The translations under genes and the position numbers were made by a program. Shown piece by piece: positions 34,874 through 43,097 of a stretch of DNA of 46,721 nucleotides. Below the pieces are notes generated by a model, which saw only the letters and a program-made list of their open reading frames with translations, was not told the origin of the DNA and ran no database searches. How positions within the stretch are numbered: the stretch's first letter is position 1; each line of letters starts with the position of its first letter. The DNA is from Clostridia bacterium (GTDB taxonomy: Bacteria; Bacillota; Clostridia; TANB77; CAG-508), in assembly GCA_017625465.1 (NCBI GenBank), contig JAGAKS010000003.1:1-46721 (forward strand), read 5' to 3'.

Positions 34874-37141
34874 ATGGTTGATTCAAATGAAGAAATTAAT
34901 AATAAAGTAAATACAGAAGATACTATAGATGCTAATAAAATTCGAAAAGAAAATTTTGTTACAGAGCAAGAATCAGATGCACAATCTATTGAAGCAAAAC
35001 AAATAAATAAAATGCTATTAGTAGAAGAAACGGTAAAGAAGCATCCAATGTTTATAGCAATGCAAGCAGCTACTCAAAATAGAAATACAAATTTTATGCT
35101 AGAAGCTATTGTTGAAAATTATTTTGAATTAACTTCTGAGAATAATACATTAGCTAATCAAGAATTTTATACAGTCAATGATGGCATTGTTCATATGGCT
35201 TTACAATCAATGGCATATTTAATAAGTGTGGAAGAAAATGGAATAGTACTTGATGAAAATGGAAAAATAGATAAAGATGCTTCGGCAGAACAGCAAATGC
35301 AAGCAGCATATTCACAATCATATAAAAATGAAATTGCTGAAGAGATGAATCAAGAGCCAGTAGAACGCTATAAAGAAATGCTTAAATCAAATAATAATAC
35401 CCATAAAGAAAGTTTAAATTTTTCATATGATATGATGGGAAGTTCATTTTATAGAGAACAGTCAATGGAAAAAACACATATGTTTTTAGATTATTTATAT
35501 AATCAAAATTCTTCAAATGAATTATCAAATGATGAGAGCAAATCTGCATTAGATAATATGTTAAAAGATACAGTTGATAGTACGCAAGAAACTAAGAGAA
35601 ATTTGCTTATTGGAACTAAAGCTGAATTTAATGTGTTATTTAACGCTATGTTATATACTTATGTACTAAGTAGTAATAATCCTGATTTTAATAAAATGGC
35701 AGGATTTTTAGAAGAAATAGCTAAAAATGATAAGAAAGGACAATTTATAGATCCAGAAAACGGAAGTGTTGATTCTACAAAAGTTGTAGCAACAGCAACA
35801 AAATTCCATGATGCATATAGACAAAAAAGTAATTTTGAAACTCTACAAAAATTTCAAAAGGATAAAAGAACCTTTGAAGAATTGAAACCTGGAGAACAAA
35901 ATAAAGTATTATCTTCAATTTGGAGTTTATATAAACAGCCACCAAGTCCAGAACGAGATTATGCTTTAGGTGTTATGATGCAAGTTTCAGGACCAAGTAT
36001 TAAAAAAGGTGATAATCAAGAATACATTATTGATGAACATAGATTTTTAAATTTATATAATGCAACTATAGGAAAACCGATTGATATTGAAAAAATGAAT
36101 AAAAAGATTGAAAGAAGAGATTTATCACTTACTAATGCTTATCTTAGAAAAATGAGACAGAAAATTAGAGATGGAACATTCCAAGAATTTGAATTGCCAG
36201 AAGGAGCTAGTCCGGAAGAAGTTGAGAAATTTAAAAATGAATCTATAGCAAAATTAGCGAGTGAAAAAAGGCCTACATTAAAACCTAGTGAGGAAGTAAA
36301 ATTAAATAGAGCATTAGAAGGTTTTATCAAAAAGAGTGCTATAGAAGGAACAAAGCCAGAGATAATAATTGCTGCTTATCATTTATTAGAAAGTAGAAAT
36401 GTACATGGTGTTTACCATGAAAAAAAATTAGGTATATTAAAAAATTTTATTGAAAATAATACAAGTACGTTTGGAGAGTACATATATAAGGGAGAAATTA
36501 CAAGTCAAGCTTTAGATATAGAAGATACTCATCATGAACAGATTAGTGATTTTTTGGAAAACTATATTGAATATCAAGAAAAGCAAGATCGTATTAAAGA
36601 AAAAGGTTTTTCAAAAGAACTTGTACAAGAACAAGTAAATGACTTAAAATATTTTATAAAAAATGGTATAAAATATTTGGGTGATAAAGGAAAAGCTGCC
36701 ATTAACAATTTGTTTAAACGTCAAAAGCAATTACCAGAAGCACAAACACAGCATGTAGTAGAAGATGTAAGTGGTGAATTAAGTGAATTATTTGATAGTG
36801 GAACAGCAGAAGCACCATATCTAGAAAAAACGGAAGTTAACGGAAAAGAACAAATTACTCTTTTAGATAATGAAGGACATGAAATAAAGACAGTTTCGGG
36901 CAAAAAATTTGAAACTATGATAATGTCTGAACAAATAGCAGAAGTTGAATTAAAAGAAACTAAACCAAAAACAGCTTTTGAGGAAATGGTTGCTGTAGAT
37001 GATGAAGTTAAGAATAATATAAGAGCTGTTGAAAGAAAAGCTAGTGAGATGAATAAAAATGCAGAAATTTCAAAAACAGAAAAATCTAATGAAACAAAGG
37101 ATGAAGAAGAAAAAAATGATATAGAAGATTATAGTATATGA
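34874..37141 (+). CDS. Large hypothetical helical protein (755 residues)
   Basis: I do not recognise this protein. It is acidic to neutral, almost entirely helical by composition, with no signal peptide, no membrane segment and very few cysteines. Residues 1-40 and about 690-755 are low-complexity, rich in Glu, Lys and Asn, and probably disordered. The middle (about 45-600) looks like stacked helices (KHPMFIAMQAATQNRNTNFML, TKAEFNVLFNAMLYTYVLSS, PEIIIAAYHLLESRNVHG). It has AGGGGA before the ATG and its own promoter. It sits between topA and trmFO, which are neighbours in many Firmicutes, and stops with TGA. It may belong with the similar unknown proteins downstream of trmFO. Confidence 0.8.
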   Translation: MVDSNEEINNKVNTEDTIDANKIRKENFVTEQESDAQSIEAKQINKMLLVEETVKKHPMFIAMQAATQNRNTNFMLEAIVENYFELTSENNTLANQEFYTVNDGIVHMALQSMAYLISVEENGIVLDENGKIDKDASAEQQMQAAYSQSYKNEIAEEMNQEPVERYKEMLKSNNNTHKESLNFSYDMMGSSFYREQSMEKTHMFLDYLYNQNSSNELSNDESKSALDNMLKDTVDSTQETKRNLLIGTKAEFNVLFNAMLYTYVLSSNNPDFNKMAGFLEEIAKNDKKGQFIDPENGSVDSTKVVATATKFHDAYRQKSNFETLQKFQKDKRTFEELKPGEQNKVLSSIWSLYKQPPSPERDYALGVMMQVSGPSIKKGDNQEYIIDEHRFLNLYNATIGKPIDIEKMNKKIERRDLSLTNAYLRKMRQKIRDGTFQEFELPEGASPEEVEKFKNESIAKLASEKRPTLKPSEEVKLNRALEGFIKKSAIEGTKPEIIIAAYHLLESRNVHGVYHEKKLGILKNFIENNTSTFGEYIYKGEITSQALDIEDTHHEQISDFLENYIEYQEKQDRIKEKGFSKELVQEQVNDLKYFIKNGIKYLGDKGKAAINNLFKRQKQLPEAQTQHVVEDVSGELSELFDSGTAEAPYLEKTEVNGKEQITLLDNEGHEIKTVSGKKFETMIMSEQIAEVELKETKPKTAFEEMVAVDDEVKNNIRAVERKASEMNKNAEISKTEKSNETKDEEEKNDIEDYSI

Positions 37142-37163
37142 AAGGATGTTGATATAATAATAC

Positions 37164-38513
37164 ATGGAATATATAACAGTAATAGGAGGAGGACTTGCTG
37201 GTTCTGAGGCAGCACTGCAAATTGCAAAAAGAGGAATAAAAGTAAAGCTTTACGAAATGAAGCCAAAAAAGTATTCAGAAGCACATACAAACAAAAACTT
37301 TGCAGAAATTGTTTGTAGTAATTCTTTTAAATCTAATTTGTTAACAAATGCGTGTGGACTTTTAAAAGAAGAGTTAAGAATACTAGGCTCTGAGCTAATA
37401 GGCGTGGCTGACCGAGTATCTGTTCCAGCGGGACAAGCTTTAGCAGTAGATAGAGAAAAATTTTCTGAAGAAGTAACAAAACTTATAGAAAGTAATCCTA
37501 ATATAGAAATTATTCACGAAGAAGTAACAGAGATACCACAAAATGAAATTGTGATTATAGCAACAGGTCCACTTACTTCTGAACCTTTAGCTGAAAAAAT
37601 AAAAGAATTAGTTGGAGAAAATGAGTTAGCCTTTTATGATGCAGCAGCTCCTTTGATAGAAAAAGATAGTATTAACATGGATATAGCTTTTTATGGTGAT
37701 AGGTATGAACAAGAAAGACCGAAAGACGAAGATATAGAAAATTGGCTTAAAAAGCCAAAACTAAAAGAAGGAAGTTATATAAATCTTCCTATGAGTAAAG
37801 AAGAATATACCAATTTCTATAATGAGCTTATAAATGCAGAAATAGTTGAACTTCACGAGTTTGAGAAAAGGGAAATTTTTGAAGGATGTATGCCAATTGA
37901 AGTAATGGCAAAACGTGGAGAAGATACACTGAGATATGGTCCACTAAAACCGGTTGGATTTACAGATCCAAGAACAGGTTATAGACCGTATGCAGTAGTT
38001 CAATTAAGGCAAGATAATTTAGAAGGTACATTATATAATATAGTTGGTTTTCAAACAAATTTAAAATTTGGAGAACAAAAAAGAGTTTTTAGTAAAATAC
38101 CAGGTTTAGAAAATGCAAATTTTGAAAAATATGGTGTAATGCATAGAAACACATATATTAATTCTACTAAGGTATTAGATAATACATATAATTTAAAGAA
38201 AAATAGTAATATATTTTTTGCAGGACAGATAACTGGTGTAGAGGGATATGTAGAATCTATATCTTCTGGTTTTGTATCTGCAGTAAATGCGGTACAAAAA
38301 TTTAGGGGAGAACCACCTATATGTTTTGATAAACATAATGTTATTGGAGCTTTGGCAGATTATATATCAACAGAAAATGATAAATTTCAACCTATGAATG
38401 CTAATTTTGGAATACTTCCAGAGTTACCAGAAAAGATAAAAGATAAGAAAGAAAGATATCAAAAAATAGCAGATAGAAGTTTGAAAATTATTAAAAATGT
38501 CAAAACACTATAA
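37164..38513 (+). CDS. trmFO: tRNA (uracil-54-C5)-methyltransferase TrmFO (folate-dependent)
   Basis: A 449-residue flavoprotein that makes ribothymidine at position 54 of tRNA, using methylene-tetrahydrofolate and FADH2. The FAD-binding glycine motif VIGGGLAGSEAA is at residues 6-17. The conserved cysteines are C51 in EIVCSNSFKSNLL and C242 in FEGCMPIEVMA. RYGPLKPVGFTDPRTG and the FAD-closing FFAGQITGVEGYVES are family marks. The length matches the family. It begins 22 bases after the 755-residue gene, with AAAGGATG overlapping that gene's stop, so they are probably cotranscribed. TrmFO next to TopA is the normal Firmicutes arrangement. Confidence 0.96.
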   Translation: MEYITVIGGGLAGSEAALQIAKRGIKVKLYEMKPKKYSEAHTNKNFAEIVCSNSFKSNLLTNACGLLKEELRILGSELIGVADRVSVPAGQALAVDREKFSEEVTKLIESNPNIEIIHEEVTEIPQNEIVIIATGPLTSEPLAEKIKELVGENELAFYDAAAPLIEKDSINMDIAFYGDRYEQERPKDEDIENWLKKPKLKEGSYINLPMSKEEYTNFYNELINAEIVELHEFEKREIFEGCMPIEVMAKRGEDTLRYGPLKPVGFTDPRTGYRPYAVVQLRQDNLEGTLYNIVGFQTNLKFGEQKRVFSKIPGLENANFEKYGVMHRNTYINSTKVLDNTYNLKKNSNIFFAGQITGVEGYVESISSGFVSAVNAVQKFRGEPPICFDKHNVIGALADYISTENDKFQPMNANFGILPELPEKIKDKKERYQKIADRSLKIIKNVKTL

Positions 38514-38550
38514 AATTAACGAAAAACGCTAGTGAATTTTACATAATTCA

Positions 38551-38579
38551 TTGACTTTTTTGTCAAAATATGCTATTAT
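38551..38579 (+). promoter_or_regulatory. Promoter of the unknown gene cluster
   Basis: TTGACT (38551-38556), a 17-base spacer, TATTAT (38574-38579) with an extended TG. TTGAC...GTCAA around the spacer start is an inverted repeat, and CTAGTG occurs at 38529 and again at 38584, which might be regulator sites. Confidence 0.8.
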
Positions 38580-38630
38580 GATACTAGTGGAAAATTTTGT
38601 AAAAATCAAAATCCAAAGGAGGAAATAAAT

Positions 38631-39761
38631 ATGGATTTAACAAATATAAATGGATTAAGTGATATAGAATCACAAGTAAAAGCTTTTGAAGAAGAAGCAA
38701 AAAAATTAAATGCTGTTGATGAGTACGCAAAAATTGAAGCTGATATAAGAAGTGCTAAAAGAAGAATTGAACAATATGAAGAAATGAAAGCTGAAAAAGA
38801 TAATACTATGGATTATGTGGAATCTGCTAGACATGAAGGTAGTATCAAATCACTTATTGAAGAAGAAAATAAGAAATTAGAAGAAGCAGAAAAAGCAAAA
38901 GCAGAACTTGATAAAAAAATGAGTTCACCAGAGCATAAAAAAGAAGAAAATGAGTTAAGAGATAAAAAAAGTGCTTTTTATACACAAGCTGCAATGAAAA
39001 TCGAAAGTGAAATTAAGAATTTAAAATTAGACATGGAAATAGAATTGCAAAGAGGCGATTCTCAAACTAAACATAAAAATTACCATGATATGCAAGATAA
39101 ATTAAATGACTTGCAAAAAGCTTTATCTTTATGTAAAGAACAAAAATCAATTATAGTTGCTGAGTTTGCAGAAGTAGTAAAACCAACTAATGATATTTTA
39201 AAAGAAACTTATGGAGAATCAGAAAAAGCTAAACCAGAAGGCGAGAAACCAGAAGGTGAAAAACCAGAAGGCGAGAAACCAGAAGGTGAAAAACCAGAGG
39301 GCGAGAAACCAGAAGGTGGAAAACCAGAGGGTGAGAAACCAGAAGGTGAAAAACCAGAAAAGCCACTTGCTAAAATTGATGGATATGCTACATATTTGAA
39401 TTTAGGTCCTTGGAATAGATATAAAATGAAGAGAGATGCGTATATTGCAGATAAACAAATGCAAGAAAATGAAAAACTTTCATTTGGTAGAAAAGTATTA
39501 TTGATGTTACCATCAACTAAATATAGCGATAAAGCTATAGAAATGTTATCTAACGGAGAAATAACAGCACCAGAAGGTACAGCAATAACTAAAGAACCTG
39601 AGCAACCAAAAACAATGGATCGTCCAGAACAATGGGGAGCACTTACTCCTGAACAACAAGCTGAATTCAACAGAAAAGTTGCAGAAATGGCAGAACAAAA
39701 TAAAGGTCAAGGAGAAAAACCTAAAACACAAGAAAAACCAAAAGATGAAGCTACAAGATAG
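38631..39761 (+). CDS. Hypothetical coiled-coil protein with PEGEK repeats (376 residues)
   Basis: Not recognised. Residues 1-190 are a long charged helical region with coiled-coil character (IEADIRSAKRRIEQYEEM, IEEENKKLEEAEKAKAELDKKM). Residues about 202-241 are eight copies of PEGEK (one reads PEGGK), an extended linker. The C-terminal ~130 residues include DGYATYLNLGPWNRYKMKRDAY and a segment LSFGRKVLLMLPSTKYSDKAIEML, then a Pro/Gln-rich end. No signal peptide or membrane helix. AAAGGAGG precedes the ATG, a very strong site behind a strong promoter, so it is probably well expressed. It is first in a run of five unknown genes. Confidence 0.82.
   Translation: MDLTNINGLSDIESQVKAFEEEAKKLNAVDEYAKIEADIRSAKRRIEQYEEMKAEKDNTMDYVESARHEGSIKSLIEEENKKLEEAEKAKAELDKKMSSPEHKKEENELRDKKSAFYTQAAMKIESEIKNLKLDMEIELQRGDSQTKHKNYHDMQDKLNDLQKALSLCKEQKSIIVAEFAEVVKPTNDILKETYGESEKAKPEGEKPEGEKPEGEKPEGEKPEGEKPEGGKPEGEKPEGEKPEKPLAKIDGYATYLNLGPWNRYKMKRDAYIADKQMQENEKLSFGRKVLLMLPSTKYSDKAIEMLSNGEITAPEGTAITKEPEQPKTMDRPEQWGALTPEQQAEFNRKVAEMAEQNKGQGEKPKTQEKPKDEATR
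39234..39353 (+). repeat. Tandem 15-bp repeat (8 units, PEGEK)
   Basis: Eight units of 15 bases starting CCAGA(A/G)GG fill 39234-39353. Units alternate between CCAGAAGGCGAGAAA and CCAGAAGGTGAAAAA in the first half, so growth probably happened in 30-base steps. As the unit is a multiple of three, changes in copy number lengthen the linker without a frameshift. Confidence 0.95.
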
Positions 39762-39801
39762 TATATAGAGCATTTATATAGTATAAAATAAGGAGGGCTT
39801 T

Positions 39802-42800
39802 ATGCCAGATAACGAAAAATTTATAGAAGGTGTAAAAAAAGAAAAAATTCAAGCAAGAATTGATAAACATAGTGAAATATTAAATTCTGATACACAAGAT
39901 AAAGAAAATTTAGAATATATAAAGGCTCAAGACGTTATCGAGGAAGTTATAAATTTATTAAAAAAATCAAAACCAGAATATAGTTTTGTTGAAAGTGTAG
40001 AAATTGAAAAACAAATTAAATATTATAAGCAAATGTTGAAATATCTTGATAAAGATTATTTATCAACTAGAAAAGAAGAATTAATAAAACTATTAGATGA
40101 TGAAAAGAAAAGATTAGAAGAATCAGCTAAAACTGGTTCTTCTAGTGTTAATCAAGAATATATTGATGAAGTTGCTGAAGAATTAAAAGAACGTATTGCA
40201 AATAGAGAAGCCATGATAGCAGGTCGTGGAGATGAAGTATCACCAGCTCTTTATGAGCAATTAAATGATTGGAAAAATGAACTTAAAGATTTAGAGTCTG
40301 GAAAAATAAGTGATAGAATTTTGACAGAAGCAACAGCTTTAGAGATTAAAGCATTAACAGAAAGAATTGCAAACAGAGAAGCAATGATAGCAGGTCGTGG
40401 GGATGAGTTAGCACCAGCTGCTTATGAGCAATTGGAATCTTGGAAAGAAAAACTTAATAGTTTACAAAACGCTTCTAATAATAAAGAAGCTGAAAAAGAT
40501 TTATCAGAATATGAAGATGAATTAAAGAAAATCATTGAAGCTGAAAATGAACTAAACAGTCGTGATGAAGCTGATGTGAATATTCAAAAAAGAGTAATTG
40601 AAAATAGAATTGCTGAATTAGAAGAAATTTATAAAGAAAAAGAACTTTTCAAAATTAATGAAAAAGGCGAAGTTACAATAGATTATCCAGATATTTCTTA
40701 TGATCTTGATAAAGAAGCTATAAAAAGCGAATATGAATCTCGTAGACAAGATATGTTAGACAAATTTTATGGTAATAAAACCAAAGCCAAAATGTATTCA
40801 GAGATGATGAAAGATTTACAAGATAATATCGAAGAGGTTGAATTCGAGTTTGTAGATGAAGATGGAAATACTCAAAAAGGAGTTTATAAAACAGTTAAAG
40901 ATTATGTTGGAAGAACTTCTGATTTATCTTTTATGCAATTAGAAGAATATATAGAAAGACTTGAAAGATTAACAAAAGCACAAGCTGGAGATAAATCTGT
41001 ATATGAAGATGTACATATAAGAAATCAAGAAGGAAAAATTGTAAAATTATCCCCAGAAGAAGCTAGACTTCAAGATGAATTATACATAGAAAATAATAAT
41101 AATGCATATAATAGACTTGTTTCAACTCGTAAAAATTTAATGACATTAGGTAAATATGGAGAAAAGGTTGATTATAATAAATTCCAAGAAGGTCAACCAG
41201 TAAGAAATACATTAAGAGCAGTTGGAAATGCTGCTAAATTTGTAAGAAATCATGTAACTGCACCAATTAACAAATTTATTGGTTCAAAAATCGTTTCACC
41301 AATATATGCAAAAGTAACAGGTGCAGATGATCCAGCTAAAGTTGCTGGTTTGTATTCAAACAAATTAACACATAGATATGTAGCAAGAAGAGAATATTTT
41401 GAATCACAAGGAAAAGGATATTTTTCAAGTAGATTTAATAGTATATTTAAAGCAAAAGAAGGTAACAAAGCAATACTTTCTGCTGGAGCTTATGATATAC
41501 AAGAATCATTAAAAAGAAAATATACTGAAATAGCTGATAAAGAAGCTATGAAAAAGAAAGTAGAATTTGCTTCAAAATCTGTTGAAGAAAAAATTGAAAT
41601 GTTAAAAGCAGATATAGAAAAAGCTACAGAAGCTTCAGATATAGAAAAATTAAAAGCTACTCTAGCTGAAACAGAAAAAGCAAAAGCTCAAATTGAAAGA
41701 GATAAAGTTTTGAATGAAAAAACTGCTACAGCACAAACAATTCAAACAGATGCTGTTGATATTAGTCAACATGATATTGCAAATAAAGAAAATGTTACTA
41801 GAACAATTACAGGTGTAAAAGTACTTACAAGATTAGGTATAAGAAAATTAGTTGGACCAAAGATTAAAGAGTGGTTATTAGAACATACTCAAAAACCAGC
41901 TACAGTTATAGAGCCACCAACACAAGAACAAATAGAGGAAGCATTAAATGTTCCAGATCAAAAATGGGTAGAGTCTACATATAGAACAGAAGAAATACCA
42001 GTTACAGAAATGAGATTAAAATCTAATGCAGATATGTCAGATATTATGTCAGCAAATGCTGGTAAACAAATAGAAGGCTACTATTCTGTATATGGTGGAG
42101 AAGCAAGACCTGCTATGTATGATGTTACAGGTAATGAAAAAATTACAGCGATATTCAAACAAGTAGGAGAAGGTGGACACGGTCTATCTGATACAGCTGG
42201 TTTAAGAGCTCCAACTTTAACTAATGGAACTTTTGCACAAGAATTTTTAGATGCAAATGGTGTTTTAAAACAAGATGTTACACTTGACCAAATTCTAGGT
42301 GCTGTTGGAAATAGTTCAATCAAACCAGAAGATTTAGAAAATTTATATGTTTCTGTAGGAGATAGATATTGGACAAAATTATCAGATTTGTGTTCACAAA
42401 TGACTCAAGAAGTTACTGTAGGAACAGATATACAAGAAGTTCTTGATGTTGCTGGACATTATGCACCATTAACAGAACAAGAAAAGTTAGAATTTATTAA
42501 TAAAGCATTACTAGATCCTGCGACAAAAATGAAATTAGATGCTTTGAAAAAAGTATCAACTACTATGGTAGAAAATACAAGAGTTACTCGAGTATTAGAC
42601 GGATTAGGAATAGCATATAAAGGAATAGACGGAGCTTTACTTGCAGATGATATCTACGAAAATGTAAGAAATACAGAAACTGATTTATATTGGGAAAAAC
42701 CTGAGGAGAGACATTATGGTGCTAAAACTCAATTTACAGGAAGTAGAAAAGAAGATATGGCAAAAGCAAACAAAAAAACAAAAGAAGCAGATAGTAGAGA

Positions 42801-42810
42801 TGAAAGATAA
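39802..42810 (+). CDS. Very large hypothetical protein (1002 residues)
   Basis: Not recognised. The N-terminal ~470 residues are charged and helical, with two copies of a 38-residue unit RIANREAMIAGRGDE.., P.A.YEQL..W, at residues 130 and 187. The middle (about 470-640) is basic with amphipathic helices (AVGNAAKFVRNHVTAPINKFIG). The region about 690-960 is less charged and seems folded (QIEGYYSVYGGEARPAMYDV, VSVGDRYWTKLSDLCSQM). The last ~50 residues (DIYENVRNTETD...KPEERHY...TG.RKED) resemble the 70-residue protein encoded next. No signal peptide and no clear membrane helix. AGGAGGG precedes the ATG. It is the second gene of the unknown cluster. Confidence 0.82.
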   Translation: MPDNEKFIEGVKKEKIQARIDKHSEILNSDTQDKENLEYIKAQDVIEEVINLLKKSKPEYSFVESVEIEKQIKYYKQMLKYLDKDYLSTRKEELIKLLDDEKKRLEESAKTGSSSVNQEYIDEVAEELKERIANREAMIAGRGDEVSPALYEQLNDWKNELKDLESGKISDRILTEATALEIKALTERIANREAMIAGRGDELAPAAYEQLESWKEKLNSLQNASNNKEAEKDLSEYEDELKKIIEAENELNSRDEADVNIQKRVIENRIAELEEIYKEKELFKINEKGEVTIDYPDISYDLDKEAIKSEYESRRQDMLDKFYGNKTKAKMYSEMMKDLQDNIEEVEFEFVDEDGNTQKGVYKTVKDYVGRTSDLSFMQLEEYIERLERLTKAQAGDKSVYEDVHIRNQEGKIVKLSPEEARLQDELYIENNNNAYNRLVSTRKNLMTLGKYGEKVDYNKFQEGQPVRNTLRAVGNAAKFVRNHVTAPINKFIGSKIVSPIYAKVTGADDPAKVAGLYSNKLTHRYVARREYFESQGKGYFSSRFNSIFKAKEGNKAILSAGAYDIQESLKRKYTEIADKEAMKKKVEFASKSVEEKIEMLKADIEKATEASDIEKLKATLAETEKAKAQIERDKVLNEKTATAQTIQTDAVDISQHDIANKENVTRTITGVKVLTRLGIRKLVGPKIKEWLLEHTQKPATVIEPPTQEQIEEALNVPDQKWVESTYRTEEIPVTEMRLKSNADMSDIMSANAGKQIEGYYSVYGGEARPAMYDVTGNEKITAIFKQVGEGGHGLSDTAGLRAPTLTNGTFAQEFLDANGVLKQDVTLDQILGAVGNSSIKPEDLENLYVSVGDRYWTKLSDLCSQMTQEVTVGTDIQEVLDVAGHYAPLTEQEKLEFINKALLDPATKMKLDALKKVSTTMVENTRVTRVLDGLGIAYKGIDGALLADDIYENVRNTETDLYWEKPEERHYGAKTQFTGSRKEDMAKANKKTKEADSRDER

Positions 42811-42823
42811 TATTTTAGTAGGT

Positions 42824-42857
42824 AAAGATGCTTTTAGTTTTTAAGCATCTTTACTTT
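42824..42857 (+). terminator. Hairpin between two cluster genes (weak terminator)
   Basis: AAAGATGCTT (42824-42833) pairs exactly with AAGCATCTTT (42843-42852), followed by ACTTTTT. The poor T-run suggests partial termination, giving lower expression of the genes beyond it. Confidence 0.6.
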
Positions 42858-42872
42858 TTAAAAGGAGAGATT

Positions 42873-43085
42873 ATGGGAATATTAAGTGCTTTACTAGATT
42901 TATATGAAAATGCTAGAAAAACTAAAACAGATGAAAAAAACAATAAGCCAAAAGAAAGAAATTATAATTTTGATGCAGGTCTTACAGGTGATAAAAAAAT
43001 AGATTGTCCTGTGTATAAACCTTCAGAAAAAACTAAAGTTTCTGAAAAAGAAATAGATACAAACAATGAACCAGAAGGAAGATAA
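42873..43085 (+). CDS. Small protein related to the tail of the 1002-residue protein
   Basis: A 70-residue charged protein starting MGILSALLDLYEN. Its residues from about LLDLYENARKTKTD through KPKERNYNFDAGLTGDKKID line up with the end of the preceding gene product (ADDIYENVRNTETD, KPEERHYGAKTQFTGSRKED). The identities include YEN, R.T.TD, KP.ER.Y and TG..K.D. The start at 42873 has AAAGGAGAG upstream; an earlier in-frame ATG lies inside the hairpin just before. It is probably soluble. It could bind the same partner as the tail of the large protein. The function is unknown. Confidence 0.72.
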   Translation: MGILSALLDLYENARKTKTDEKNNKPKERNYNFDAGLTGDKKIDCPVYKPSEKTKVSEKEIDTNNEPEGR

Positions 43086-43097
43086 AAGGTTAATAAA

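Noticed and set aside
39234..39353. Possible CRISPR-like array
   Set aside because: Units are contiguous without spacers and encode an in-frame peptide; it is a coding tandem repeat.
39209..39670. Antisense 153-codon frame rich in Ser/Gly/Phe/Pro
   Set aside because: It is the mirror of the 15-bp PEGEK repeat, which keeps all frames open; no promoter or ribosome binding site.
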